This document shows positions 1 to 8,781 of a DNA stretch of 41,630 nucleotides, in pieces. Below the pieces are notes generated by a model. That model was not told where the DNA came from. It did no database searches and was given only the letters and a program-made list of their open reading frames with translations. Positions within the stretch are counted from its first letter, which is position 1; each line of letters starts with the position of its first letter. This DNA is from Verrucomicrobiales bacterium (GTDB lineage Bacteria > Verrucomicrobiota > Verrucomicrobiia > Limisphaerales > CAIMTB01), in assembly GCA_016795425.1 (NCBI GenBank), contig JAEUHG010000248.1, positions 1 to 41,630 of the forward strand. The letters are read 5' to 3'. Position numbers and translations under genes: made by a program.

Positions 1-1335
1 ATGCTGTTGACGGGGGTTGCCGTGGCGGGTGTCACGGGCAATGTCCGGGCTGCGGTCGATGCCTCGATCAAGGCCGCGGAGACCGCGGTCACCCTTGCCA
101 TCGGACTGATCGGGGTGATGTCGCTGTGGCTGGGAGTGATGCGGTTGGCCGAGAAATCGGGATTGGTTGCCACCCTTGCCCGCGGACTGCGCCCGATCAT
201 GACGCGGTTGTTCCCGGAAGTGCCTGCCGATCACCCGGCCATGGCGTCGATGATGCTGAACATCGCCGCCAACATGCTGGGATTGACCAACGCGGCGACA
301 CCGTTCGGTCTTCGGGCGATGCGCGATCTCGAGACGCTCAACCCGCATCCTGGGACGGCGACCAACGCGATGTGCACCTTTCTCGCGATCAACACGGGAT
401 CGGTGCAGTTGATTCCCGCCAGTGCCATCGCTTTGCTGGCCGCCGCCGGGTCGTCCAATCCGACGGCAATTGTGGGGGCCACCCTGGTGGCCACGTGTTT
501 TTCGTCGGCCGCTGGATTGATCGTCGTGAAGGCGCTGCAGGGATGGCGTGTGTTCCGGGTGCCGTCGCCGAGCGACGCGAGAACCGTAAGTGCGAGAAGT
601 CAGTCCGAAGCGAAGACAACGGGTGTCGACGTCGAGGGCGACAAGACCGCACCGACTCCTGCGACACCACCTCCGCTGACGCCATGGCGTCGAGGCCTGC
701 TGGGCTTGGTTTTGCTGGGGTTCGCGGTCCTTATCGGCGTGACGGCATTTCCGCATTGGGTGGGGCGAAGCCAGGACGCGTCAATGATGGGGCGACCCGA
801 TTGGGTGCTGGTGTTGGACGCCGTGTCGCTGCTGGCGATTCCGTTTTTGCTGGCCTTCTTTCCACTGTACGCCGCGCTGCGGAGAGTGCCGGTGTACGAG
901 GAATTCGTGGAGGGCGCGAAGGAGGGCTTCCAGGTGGCGGTGCGGATCATTCCCTATCTGGTGGGCATGCTCGTGGCGATCGGTTTGCTGCGCGGCTCCG
1001 GGACCATGGAATGGCTGACCGGGATCCTGCGGAGTCCGTTGGAGTGGGTTGGGTTCCCGCCCGAGTTGGTGCCGATCTCGCTGATCCGCCCGTTGAGCGG
1101 GAGCGCATCGTTGGCGGCGTTCAGCGACGTGGTGAAGACATTCGGTCCGGACCATTTGCTGGCGCGAACGGCCGGAACCTTGTTCGGAAGCACGGAAACC
1201 ACGTTCTACGTGGTCGCGGTGTATTTCGGCGCGGTGGCGGTGCGACGGGTGCGCCACGCCGTGTGGGCGGGACTCGCCGCCGATATCACGGGCTGTGTGG
1301 CCGCGGTCGTGGTGTGCCGAATGATGTTCGGCTGA
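1..1335 (+). CDS. Fused SpmA/SpmB-type nucleoside-recognition (Gate) domain membrane protein, probably 5'-truncated
   Basis: This is a 444-residue multi-spanning membrane protein. The N-terminal half resembles spore maturation protein A: ETAVTLAIGLIGVMSLWLG, then NMLGLTNAATPFGLRAM, the typical SpmA signature, at about residues 90-106. A hydrophilic linker covers roughly 185-225. The C-terminal half resembles SpmB: an EGAKEGFQVAVRIIPYL segment near 305, then RPLSGSASLAAF and GSTETTFYVVAVYFG. Fused SpmA-SpmB proteins occur in many bacteria that do not sporulate, and their substrate is not established. The reading frame is open to the first base. Family members usually carry about ten more hydrophobic residues, so the real start probably lies upstream of the window and the ATG at position 1 may be internal. 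No downstream partner gene is on the same strand. Confidence 0.85.
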   Translation: MLLTGVAVAGVTGNVRAAVDASIKAAETAVTLAIGLIGVMSLWLGVMRLAEKSGLVATLARGLRPIMTRLFPEVPADHPAMASMMLNIAANMLGLTNAATPFGLRAMRDLETLNPHPGTATNAMCTFLAINTGSVQLIPASAIALLAAAGSSNPTAIVGATLVATCFSSAAGLIVVKALQGWRVFRVPSPSDARTVSARSQSEAKTTGVDVEGDKTAPTPATPPPLTPWRRGLLGLVLLGFAVLIGVTAFPHWVGRSQDASMMGRPDWVLVLDAVSLLAIPFLLAFFPLYAALRRVPVYEEFVEGAKEGFQVAVRIIPYLVGMLVAIGLLRGSGTMEWLTGILRSPLEWVGFPPELVPISLIRPLSGSASLAAFSDVVKTFGPDHLLARTAGTLFGSTETTFYVVAVYFGAVAVRRVRHAVWAGLAADITGCVAAVVVCRMMFG

Positions 1336-1568
1336 GCGTCGCGCGTTGGGCCCATGAATCTCGCGGAAGCCGGATCGCGATGGACCGCGCCGTGTCCTCA
1401 CGGCGCAGCAAGGTGACTTGGACGCAAGGCGACATGGGACGTGCTGGGACAGCCCGCGGTCCGGAGTTCAGGCAGTGGACGCCGATCGATCGGGTCCACT
1501 GGGCTCGGTTCAAGGGTAGCCTCCCGTTCCTTTCAGAACGGCACACCGACGATGAACCAGGACGGGCA

Positions 1569-1645
1569 GGTAGGGCGGTCGCTCCGTCGGCCGCGGGAGT
1601 GGGGAAGGAGGCCAATGCGGCGCTCGGCGGAGCGATCGCCCTACC
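1569..1645 (+). repeat. Long inverted repeat, 21-bp arms, possible structured RNA or MITE-like element
   Basis: The arms 1569-1589 and 1625-1645 pair over 21 positions. Nineteen pairs are Watson-Crick. The other two (1578/1636 and 1587/1627) are G.U wobbles if the + strand is transcribed, but would be A.C mismatches in a minus-strand transcript. The 35-nt loop contains a further GCCGC/GCGGC pairing. Six A residues follow at 1646-1651, so this is not a canonical terminator for either strand. No target-site duplication is visible at the edges. Confidence 0.6.
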
Positions 1646-1684
1646 AAAAAAGGCAGAGGTTCATGGGTAGGTCGGGCCACCGCT

Positions 1685-1709
1685 CCCGCCTTCGCGGAGC
1701 TTCGGCGGG
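1685..1709. repeat. Short palindrome CCCGCC-N13-GGCGGG
   Basis: Six-base arms CCCGCC (1685-1690) and GGCGGG (1704-1709) surround TTCGCGGAGCTTC. It sits inside the larger imperfect inverted repeat of this intergenic region. The motif resembles short GC-rich repeats I associate with verrucomicrobial intergenic DNA, which is a recollection and was not checked. Confidence 0.4.
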
Positions 1710-1824
1710 GCAGGCCGTCGGGCGCCGCGATTTGGTTGTGCCTGGAACGGCCCAGTGCACTGCGGAGAGCATGGCCTACCGTTGCCGGCGGTATCACCTC
1801 CGTGCGCAGAGAGACCAAGGCGGG

Positions 1825-2532
1825 CTAACGGAAGGCCTTGGGCGCGCGACGCGGGGTGCCCGATTCGCGGCGGAAGTCGAGGAACAGATCGACCGCTTCA
1901 TCGACGGAATCGGTGAGGCGATAAAGCTGGTTGTCGCCCGGGGAGATGAGGCCGCTTTCCAGCAGCACCTGGTCGATCCACTGCGCGAAACCTTCCCAGT
2001 GTTTCTTGCCGAACATCACCATCGGGTACTGCGGAATGCGGTGAGTTTGGACGAGGGTGATCAACTCGGCGAACTCATCCAGGGTGCCGAAGCCACCCGG
2101 GAAGAAAATGAAACCCATGCTGTATTTCGCCAGGCAGACCTTGCGGGCGAAGAAGTACCGGAAGTCGACTTGGACGCCAGCGTACGGGTTGGGAGCCTGT
2201 TCGTGGGGCAGTTCAATGTTGAGACCCACGCTGAGGTTGCGATCGACTTCGGCGGCGCCCCGATTGGCTGCCTCCATGATCCCCGGGCCGCCCCCCGTGA
2301 TCACCGAGAACCCTTGCTTGGCCAGTTTGCGTCCGAGAGCGACCGCCGCCTGGTAATTGGGATTGTCCTCCGGCGTCCGCGCGGATCCAAAGACCGTGAT
2401 CCCGGGCGGGACCTGCGACATCTCTTCGAAGGAATCGACAAACTCCGACATGATCCGCAGCACCCGCCAAGGATCCTCCTCCCAGAAGCGGTGGTGGCCG
2501 TTCTGGTTCAGGCATCCATTCGTGTTCACCAT
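1825..2532 (-). CDS. LOG-family (TIGR00730) nucleotide 5'-monophosphate phosphoribohydrolase
   Basis: This 235-residue cytosolic Rossmann-fold protein belongs to the family often mislabelled lysine decarboxylase. It carries both signatures of the family: GGGPGIMEAANRGA near residue 79 and PGGFGTLDEFAE near 145. In characterised LOG/YgdH-type members these form the nucleotide-binding and catalytic site that cleaves the N-glycosidic bond of (cytokinin) nucleoside monophosphates. ITVFGSARTP near residue 44 is the typical first strand. The N-terminal extension of about 40 residues matches the longer subgroup. It lies downstream of the AIM24-like gene on the same strand, separated by about 110 bp that contains two hairpins. 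The physiological substrate cannot be told from sequence. Confidence 0.88.
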   Translation of the reverse strand: MVNTNGCLNQNGHHRFWEEDPWRVLRIMSEFVDSFEEMSQVPPGITVFGSARTPEDNPNYQAAVALGRKLAKQGFSVITGGGPGIMEAANRGAAEVDRNLSVGLNIELPHEQAPNPYAGVQVDFRYFFARKVCLAKYSMGFIFFPGGFGTLDEFAELITLVQTHRIPQYPMVMFGKKHWEGFAQWIDQVLLESGLISPGDNQLYRLTDSVDEAVDLFLDFRRESGTPRRAPKAFR

Positions 2533-2587
2533 AGGGAATGTATCGACCGGTGGATGGGAAACTCAACGGGCGTGAGTCGTCCCGAGA

Positions 2588-2611
2588 GGTCGCGGACCGC
2601 GGTCCGCGACC
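2588..2611. repeat. Perfect 24-bp palindrome between two genes
   Basis: Both strands read the same over 24 bases, with the core GGACCGCGGTCC. On the minus strand it follows a smaller hairpin (CCTCAA-CCGC-TTGAGG) just after the AIM24-like stop codon and precedes the LOG-family start. It has no T-tract on either side, so it is not a standard rho-independent terminator. It could act as an RNA stem stabilising a 3' end, or as a dyad protein-binding site. Confidence 0.6.
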
Positions 2612-2644
2612 GGTTTAACCTCAAGCGGTTGAGGCAGATGCATG

Positions 2645-3445
2645 CTACTGATTGTCGCCGTCCAGGAGCCGGCCCAGGCCACCCAGAATCGAGCCTTCGC
2701 CGCGCCCGCCGCCGCCGGTCTGGGGGGCTGCCGCATAGATGCGATCGGCCAAACGACTGAAAGGCAGCGATTGCAGCCAGACACGGCCGGGACCACGCAG
2801 GGTGGCAAAGAACAGACCTTCGCCGCCGAACAACGCCGATTTGATCTTGCCGACGTATTGGATGTCGAAATTCACAAACGACTGAAACGCGACGACACAG
2901 CCGGTGTCGACGCGGATGGTTTCGCCCGGACCGAGGTCGCGTTGAACCAGAGTGCCGCCGGCGTGGATGAAGGCCCATCCGTCGCCCTGGAGGCGTTGCA
3001 TAATGAAGCCTTCACCGCCGAACAGACCGGCACCGATCTTTCGTTGGAGGGCGATGCCGACGTTGACTCCCTTGGCGGCGCAAAGGAATGAGTCTTTTTG
3101 GCAGATGACCTCACCGCCGACCTCCTGGAGGTGGACCGGGACAATCTTACCAGGGTAGGGAGCGCCGAAGGCCACGCGTCGTTTGCCGGTGGCGCGGTTG
3201 AAGAAGATGGTCATGAACAAGGACTCGCCGGTGAGCAGGCGCTTGCCGGCGCCGAGCAGCGATCCGAGGAAACCGGAGTTCTGCTGCGAGCCATCGCCGA
3301 AGATGGTTTCCATCTCGATCCCGTCGTCCATGTACATCATGCCGCCCGCCTCGGCGACGACGGCCTCCTGGGGATCCAGTTCCACCGCCACAAACTGCAT
3401 TTCGCTGCCAAAAATCTCGTAATCCACTTCGTGCATGGAGCCCAT
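2645..3445 (-). CDS. AIM24 / TIGR00266 family protein
   Basis: This protein of about 266 residues belongs to the AIM24 (DUF124, TIGR00266) family, whose molecular role is unknown. Typical features are the opening HEVDYEIFGSEMQFVAVELDP, the AEAGGMMYMDDGIEMET segment, a glycine-rich middle (KIGAGLFGGEGFIMQRLQGDG) and a second near-repeat, KSALFGGEGLFFATLRGPG, that reflects the duplicated beta-fold. A glycine-rich tail follows. I chose the start at 3445 because family members begin just before the DYEI motif. An in-frame ATG at 3511 would add 22 residues of low-complexity sequence, and one at 3436 would remove three. No signal peptide is visible. It lies 255 bp downstream of the LVIVD gene on the same strand, with no functional link evident. 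Confidence 0.85.
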   Translation of the reverse strand: MGSMHEVDYEIFGSEMQFVAVELDPQEAVVAEAGGMMYMDDGIEMETIFGDGSQQNSGFLGSLLGAGKRLLTGESLFMTIFFNRATGKRRVAFGAPYPGKIVPVHLQEVGGEVICQKDSFLCAAKGVNVGIALQRKIGAGLFGGEGFIMQRLQGDGWAFIHAGGTLVQRDLGPGETIRVDTGCVVAFQSFVNFDIQYVGKIKSALFGGEGLFFATLRGPGRVWLQSLPFSRLADRIYAAAPQTGGGGRGEGSILGGLGRLLDGDNQ

Positions 3446-3700
3446 AAGCAATTTCTTCGTTGGTTTGAATTCCGGTCCCGCCGAACTAGCTGGCCCGGAA
3501 GGCAAAGTCAAACAGGCTCCGCGGACGATGTCGGTTCATGGCCGACTTGATGAAGTGCAGCCGCAGGTGTCGACATCAGGGTTCCGCAACTGAGTTCTGG
3601 TCCGCGACCGGAATCGATGTCGCCTTGTCACCACCGTCTCGCCGGGGACCGCTTGGTATCGGCAGTTGGCGCCGGCGCAAAGGTCAGACGACCCGTCTGA

Positions 3701-6700
3701 TTAGGGATCGATCCTGATCCTCAGATATCGAGAGAACGTGGAGATTGGGACTCGAGCGACGACGCGTCCGCCGTCTTGGACCCTCAGCGAGACGGGAAGA
3801 GGGGACCATTGCACGAGGGCGTCCCCAGCGCTTTCTTCGAGGTCCCAACCGCTACCCACGGGGAAATCGGGATTCGCCTCGAATTCCAACACCCATTCGT
3901 TGCCATGTTCACCGGTCACGATTCGACCCGGCGGCAATCGGCCGTCCCCGGGGCGCGCCACTTCGGGATTATCCAATAGGACGAATTCGATGGCGTTGAC
4001 CGCTCCGTCCCCGTCGGGGTCCTGCGTGGGTTGGCGTTGGTCTTGCGGGACGCTCGCATGCGAACGGGCGAACCAGTCTGCAAGTTGCGTGGCGAGTCCG
4101 GTGGGTTCAACGAAGAGCCGACGTTCCGCGACGGCCGACCACCACTCGTCATCTCCTTCTTGCGAAACACGCACCAACACTTCGCCCGGTCCGGTCAATT
4201 CAAGGTCATTGCCGGATCCGCGCGCCGGACCGCGGACGACGGAAACCGTCACGGGCAACGGGCTATCCGACGTGGTATTGACCCGGATCTTCCCGACAGC
4301 CAGAGCGACGCGATCGGGCACGGTGACCTGGAGGCGAGGTTCCTGTGGCCCGACCACTTCGAGCAAATGAACGCCGTTGGTACCGGCGGCCGCAAAGATC
4401 AGGCGGTCATCCGTCGTCAGGCTGCGAACCCCGTCGAGATCTGCGAGTCGACCGAGGAGTTGAGGAGCCGGTGAGTAGCTGACGTCGTAGGCTTCCAATC
4501 CATAATCAGAGGTCGCCAGGAAGGCGATGGTACCGCGGACTGTCACAGCCGTGCCGTTGGTGCCGATGGAGCCCACCCACCGTGGGAATGTCGGTTCACG
4601 GCAGTCGGTGATGCTGAGGCCACCGGTAGAGCTCGCCAGAAAGACGTTGGTTCCGTCGAAATGAAGGTCGGAAGCGAATCCCGACGGGCTGAGTCGGCTC
4701 ACGGGGCGAGGGACGATCCCGTCCATGAAGGGGATCAAGACCGAGCCCGAAAGACTTTGTGAGGGTGAGTTGGCCATGGCCACCCATCCTCGACCCGCCA
4801 TGGCTTTGTACGGACGCTGGGAGACGAACGACTCGTGCAAGGAGTGCAAGCTCAGGGGATCACCGAGGTCGAAGATCTCGTAAGTGCCGGATCGTCCCGA
4901 ACTTCCCAGGCCGACAGCGAACAGCCGTGTTCCTTCAGCGGTGAGGCTTCGGTAGCTCACTTGATTTCTTGAAAGGCGTGACAGGCGCGAAGGTTGTCGT
5001 GGGTCAGTCAGATCCACGACATCGATGACCCCTTGAGGCGGGGTCGATACCTTCAGTTTTCCGGCGATCAACACCCGCCCGCCCAGGGGAAGAGCGTCCG
5101 CGCAGGCCACTCCTTCGTCGTAACGGCCGAGGACTGTCGGATTCCCCGGATCGGCGATGTCGACAAGGGTCATCCCGGCATTTTCGCCGGCGATAAAGAG
5201 TCGGGAGTCTTGCGGCCGGGCGAGCGCGGCAATTTCGGAAACCAGGGATCGTCGGACCCACCGAAGCACCGGCACATTCACCGCGACGTGCGCGCGGGCC
5301 GGCGCGAAGCGCTCATCGCCGACCTGCTCGGCGACGAGGTGAACTGGTCCGACGTGGGGGACGGTCAGAAATGTGCCGGAGATCGAACCGGGACCGGCGG
5401 CGACGCGGATCGTCACCGGCAGGCCGCTGCTGGCCACGGCCTCGATATCGATCCTATCTCCAAGGGCCAGTCGGCGTGGCGGGGGCTTCGACCAGGTAAT
5501 GGACTGAACCAGCGGCAGGATTTCGAGACTCACCGTGGTTTCTGCGGGTAGAGTCTGCGGATCACCGGGCTGAAACGCTCGGAGCGTCACCCGGCCCGCG
5601 CGGTCGGCGTGGAGTTGTTGGCCTTCAATTCGAGCCGTGCCCTCGACAACGGCGAATTCAACGGGAAGCCCCTTGCTGCTGGTCGCTTCGAGCGTTAGTG
5701 GAAGTTGGTCCAAAGGGATGGACGCCGGGGGGGTGAAGGTCAGCGTCTGATTGGAGCGGGTGGTAAGTTCGACGATCTGGATGCCCCATCCACCCTCCGC
5801 CAGGTAGATTCGATCCTGATCGACCGCCAAATCTTCAATGTTGCCACGCGCCGACCATGGAAGGGCAAGCGATTTGAGTGAGGCCTTTGAAGTAGAAGTT
5901 GGTGGCGTCCATAACCGGGCATCTAAGTTGCGACCTCGGTCGCTCGTCAGGAGTCGATCGCCCATGATTCGGACTCGCCATGCTCTTGAACCAAAGGTCC
6001 CGACGTCAGTCAGCCGTCTGGGGTTCTTCGGGTCTCGGAGGTCTTCAATCCGAGAGCCGTTGGTGCCGAGGGCGACGAACGCGAACGCCCCATGCACGTC
6101 AAGGTCGTGGACTACCCTTGCTCCTGTATCAGCTCCGCGCCATTGCGGCGACGAAGGTTGGCTGATATCGAGGATCTCCAGTCCGGCATCGCCCCCCAAC
6201 ACTGCGATGCCGTTGGTGACATACAAGGCACGGTAAACAGAGCTCGAGCGGCCCCACTGCGACACCTTACGAGGATTCGACGGGTCGACGAGGTCGAGAA
6301 TATGAAGTCCTCTGCTCGTCGCCACGAAGAGGTGGTTGGAGTCCTGGCGGATGGCGTAGGCCAAACCGAGACTCAGATCATTCGGTAACACTTTGGGTTG
6401 GGCGGGATCGCTGAGGTCAAACGTCCTCAGAATGCCGGCGCGATCGCCGACATAGGCTCGGTTCCCATGCACCAACATTGCGTTAACACCCATGCCAGAC
6501 CGGGTCGCCTCCCCTAGCGGTTCCGCTTTGCCTGCATCGTCGGTCTGCAGGATCTGCAGATCCGGCGCTCGTCCTCCGAGGTAATACCGATGCTCCCGGA
6601 CGGCGATGGCGCTCGTTTGTCCGCCGTTGCTCCAGTGACCAACTTCGATGGGCCGCTTAGCGTCGGAGATATCGACAATCCTCAGGCCGGCGGCTCCGGC

Positions 6701-7657
6701 GGCGACGAAAGCCGTTGTTCCGATGACCGCGCAGTCCCGGACGGTGTCGGGAGGTGAGAATCTGCCCAAGATGGTGGGAGTCGCCGGGGAAGAAGCATCC
6801 ACCAAGGCGAGTTGGATGCCGCAGACGGTCGCGAGACGATCGAAGACGCGGACGCGCCGGGGGGCGATTTCATAGAGCGAGGGCAATTTTCCCACTAACA
6901 CGGGAAGGTCCGCGTTGGAGAGATCGAAGATCTCCAAGCCCTCAGGATCGCGTGAGATGAAGGCGAGGGAGTCTCCGAGGGCTGCACCCGCGACGAAGCC
7001 GCCTGGGATGGGCAAGGACCTCGATGGCAACGTTGCATAGGGATCATTTCGGGGTCGCCGATGAACGAGGGCTCCGAAGTTCCACTCGGCGGAAATCATC
7101 CATTCGCCCTGGACGTCCACGGCCGGCGTCGATCTCGGGGTGCGGGAAGTGACTGGTTCGATGGTCGGAATCCGATCACGGCTCACGTCGGCCTTGAGCA
7201 AGCCTCTTTCGATGGTGGCTAGGAAGACATAGCCGGATTCAATATCGAGATCCACAACGTCGGCTTCCGCAGAGACCTGGGAAAGGGAGACGGGTCGGGT
7301 GGGATCGGTGACATCGACAATCGCCAGCCCACCATGCCGGGAAGCCAGGTACGCCCGTCCTACCTCGACGCGCACCGCCACGAACTCGTTGGTCTCGACG
7401 ACCACGCCCTGGACTCGGTCCGCAACCTGGTGACGACCGATCAGGCGCGGCTGCCGAAGATCGCTGACGTCGAAGATGAACAGCCCTCCCTGCCCTCCGG
7501 CGACGTACGCCGTGGTGTCAACCACATCGATGCCCCATGCATTTAATCGCGGCGATTCGGGCCAGTGGGCGATCTCATGGATCCGATGGGTGGGGCCGGT
7601 GACGGCCGGCGATGGCACGGATGAGACGAGGAGCGCGAGCAGGACAAGATGACGCAT
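3701..7657 (-). CDS. Giant secreted LVIVD-repeat beta-propeller protein
   Basis: This is a protein of about 1318 residues. The start at 7657 gives a clean signal peptide (MRHLVLLALLVSSVPSPAV); an ATG seven codons upstream is also possible. Most of the chain consists of LVIVD-type repeats of about 40-45 residues, with units such as GGLFIFDVSDLRQPRLIG, GGLAIVDVTDPTRP, AGLRIVDISDAKRP, AGLEILDISQPSSP and GMTLVDIADPGNP. These are expected to fold into two or more propellers. Two segments between propellers (near PPASIPLDQLPLTLEATSSKGLP and around the corresponding later position) look like Ig-like or bacterial big domains. The C-terminus has a dockerin-like line DPDGDGAVNAIEFVLLDNPE and ends in the recurring ExSxDLxxW-like module. 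It lies directly downstream of the sensor kinase and regulator genes, so it may be their target. The ligand is unknown. Confidence 0.85.
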   Translation of the reverse strand: MRHLVLLALLVSSVPSPAVTGPTHRIHEIAHWPESPRLNAWGIDVVDTTAYVAGGQGGLFIFDVSDLRQPRLIGRHQVADRVQGVVVETNEFVAVRVEVGRAYLASRHGGLAIVDVTDPTRPVSLSQVSAEADVVDLDIESGYVFLATIERGLLKADVSRDRIPTIEPVTSRTPRSTPAVDVQGEWMISAEWNFGALVHRRPRNDPYATLPSRSLPIPGGFVAGAALGDSLAFISRDPEGLEIFDLSNADLPVLVGKLPSLYEIAPRRVRVFDRLATVCGIQLALVDASSPATPTILGRFSPPDTVRDCAVIGTTAFVAAGAAGLRIVDISDAKRPIEVGHWSNGGQTSAIAVREHRYYLGGRAPDLQILQTDDAGKAEPLGEATRSGMGVNAMLVHGNRAYVGDRAGILRTFDLSDPAQPKVLPNDLSLGLAYAIRQDSNHLFVATSRGLHILDLVDPSNPRKVSQWGRSSSVYRALYVTNGIAVLGGDAGLEILDISQPSSPQWRGADTGARVVHDLDVHGAFAFVALGTNGSRIEDLRDPKNPRRLTDVGTFGSRAWRVRIMGDRLLTSDRGRNLDARLWTPPTSTSKASLKSLALPWSARGNIEDLAVDQDRIYLAEGGWGIQIVELTTRSNQTLTFTPPASIPLDQLPLTLEATSSKGLPVEFAVVEGTARIEGQQLHADRAGRVTLRAFQPGDPQTLPAETTVSLEILPLVQSITWSKPPPRRLALGDRIDIEAVASSGLPVTIRVAAGPGSISGTFLTVPHVGPVHLVAEQVGDERFAPARAHVAVNVPVLRWVRRSLVSEIAALARPQDSRLFIAGENAGMTLVDIADPGNPTVLGRYDEGVACADALPLGGRVLIAGKLKVSTPPQGVIDVVDLTDPRQPSRLSRLSRNQVSYRSLTAEGTRLFAVGLGSSGRSGTYEIFDLGDPLSLHSLHESFVSQRPYKAMAGRGWVAMANSPSQSLSGSVLIPFMDGIVPRPVSRLSPSGFASDLHFDGTNVFLASSTGGLSITDCREPTFPRWVGSIGTNGTAVTVRGTIAFLATSDYGLEAYDVSYSPAPQLLGRLADLDGVRSLTTDDRLIFAAAGTNGVHLLEVVGPQEPRLQVTVPDRVALAVGKIRVNTTSDSPLPVTVSVVRGPARGSGNDLELTGPGEVLVRVSQEGDDEWWSAVAERRLFVEPTGLATQLADWFARSHASVPQDQRQPTQDPDGDGAVNAIEFVLLDNPEVARPGDGRLPPGRIVTGEHGNEWVLEFEANPDFPVGSGWDLEESAGDALVQWSPLPVSLRVQDGGRVVARVPISTFSRYLRIRIDP

Positions 7658-7975
7658 AGATTCTTGGGGGATTCCCAACGAGGACGACCTCGCGCATCGG
7701 GGTCAGGAACCGAGACTGGGCTGACCACGACGCAGACCGCGAACAGTCCATGGCAGCGTCATCCATTCTTCCCAAAGGCCCGCAGCACGTCAGACCGACA
7801 AACGACAAAGGCTTAAGGCCTAGGGTTTACATGAAATGCAGTGTTACGGTCGCCGGCCTTCGAAACTGACGCGTTCGGAGGGAGAGGGACTGCTGCAGTC
7901 TGTCCGATGAACGACCTCCGCCGATAGTCATAGGAAGTAGGTAGGCGTTGGCTGCAGTCGGCCAAAACGAACGGA
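7658..7975. other. Intergenic interval upstream of the LVIVD gene
   Basis: This 318-bp leader region lies between the response regulator stop and the LVIVD start. It probably holds the LVIVD promoter, but I could not pick a convincing -35/-10 pair. It contains one copy of a 20-nt motif (7926-7945) that is also found at the kinase/regulator junction. Confidence 0.45.
7926..7945 (-). repeat. 20-nt motif, copy 1 of 2
   Basis: The minus strand reads CCTACCTACTTCCTATGACT. It matches the sequence at 8762-8781 with one substitution. The two copies bracket the LuxR-type regulator gene. Confidence 0.5.
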
Positions 7976-8767
7976 TCAGGCGGAGCCGCATTCCTTCGCC
8001 CGAATCATCGCTTGGTGGCGGCTGTGGACGTGCAGCTTTTCGTAAATGTGGCGGATGTGGGTGTTCACAGTGCCCAAGGCGACTCCCAACTCCGCGGCGA
8101 TCTCCTTGTAGAGCATGCCTGCCGACAGACGGTCGAGGATTTGCCGCTCGCGATCGGTGAGATCGGCGTCGGAAACCGGGCCGGCGGCGGCTTTCTTGGT
8201 CGCCGTGGAGTGCTGGATGGACTGGACTACTCGACGGGCGATGCCGCTGCTCATCGGGGACCCGCCCTCGTGAAGCTCGTGAATGGCGTCCGCCAGGCGG
8301 CGTTGGATGTCCTTTTTGAGCAGGTATCCCGTCGCTCCTGCCTCCAGGGCTGCGACAATGCGCGGGGTATCGTCGATAACCGTCAGCATCATGAACTGGG
8401 TATTCGGCAGGAGAGGCTTGAGGTGCCGGACCAGTTCCGTTCCCGACATGCCCGGAAGTCCGATGTCGACCAGGACGACATCGGGTCGGAGGCTTGCCAA
8501 CTCGGGCAGAGCGGTTTCCGAGGAGAGGAAGGAACCGACGCAATCCAAAGATGGATAATGCGAGATCAGGTGAACCAGGAAACCAAGCTGCTCGGGGTCA
8601 TCCTCGATGGCCGCGACGCGAAGTCGCGGCGAGCCGGGATGACCGTGGACCGACGAGGTCCCTGCCGCCTGCGCTTGGGACGGTTCGTTCATGCTCGTGG
8701 AAGGGCGCAGAGCCCGGTGGTTCCGGTTGAGTGAGGATCGGGAAAGCGGTTCGGACCCGCCAGTCAT
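7976..8767 (-). CDS. NarL/FixJ-type response regulator (receiver + LuxR HTH)
   Basis: This 263-residue transcriptional regulator has a receiver domain at about residues 49-170. The acidic pocket is E55/D56/D57, the phospho-acceptor D101 is in VVLVDIGLPGMSG, the conserved Thr is near T129 and the Lys is at 151-152 (GYLLKKD). The LuxR-type HTH occupies about 198-258 (LTDRERQILDRLSAGMLYKEIAAELGVALGTVNTHI, key residues only). The ATG at 8767 lies five bases after the kinase stop, which favours translational coupling. An alternative ATG at 8692 would remove 25 unconserved residues and is equally plausible by homology. It forms a two-component pair with the upstream kinase and probably controls nearby secreted-protein genes such as the LVIVD gene. 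That target is an inference from position only. Confidence 0.9.
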   Translation of the reverse strand: MTGGSEPLSRSSLNRNHRALRPSTSMNEPSQAQAAGTSSVHGHPGSPRLRVAAIEDDPEQLGFLVHLISHYPSLDCVGSFLSSETALPELASLRPDVVLVDIGLPGMSGTELVRHLKPLLPNTQFMMLTVIDDTPRIVAALEAGATGYLLKKDIQRRLADAIHELHEGGSPMSSGIARRVVQSIQHSTATKKAAAGPVSDADLTDRERQILDRLSAGMLYKEIAAELGVALGTVNTHIRHIYEKLHVHSRHQAMIRAKECGSA

Positions 8768-8781
8768 AGGAACTAGGTAGG
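8762..8781 (-). repeat. 20-nt motif, copy 2 of 2
   Basis: The minus strand reads CCTACCTAGTTCCTATGACT and differs from the copy at 7926-7945 by one base. It contains the kinase stop codon TAG and the first codons of the response regulator. Confidence 0.5.

Larger units (their letters stand above)
1336..1824. other. Gene-free interval rich in inverted repeats
   Basis: This 489-bp interval separates the 3' ends of two convergent genes, the SpmAB-like gene and the LOG-family gene. Reading frames here lack family signatures. It holds a 77-nt inverted repeat (1569-1645). It also holds an imperfect inverted repeat of about 115 bp (roughly 1666-1780, GGTAGG...GGCCA...GCTC against GAGC..TGGCC.TACC) that encloses the short CCCGCC/GGCGGG palindrome at 1685-1709. 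These look like dispersed structured repeats rather than genes. Confidence 0.6.

Noticed and set aside
1646..1651. A6 tract after the 1569-1645 inverted repeat as a terminator
   Set aside because: For a + strand terminator the tract should be T. On the minus strand the tract lies on the 5' side of the stem, so neither strand fits.
1441..2760. 439-codon open frame on the + strand
   Set aside because: It overlaps the LOG-family gene on the other strand and runs through palindromic intergenic DNA, with no conserved motif.
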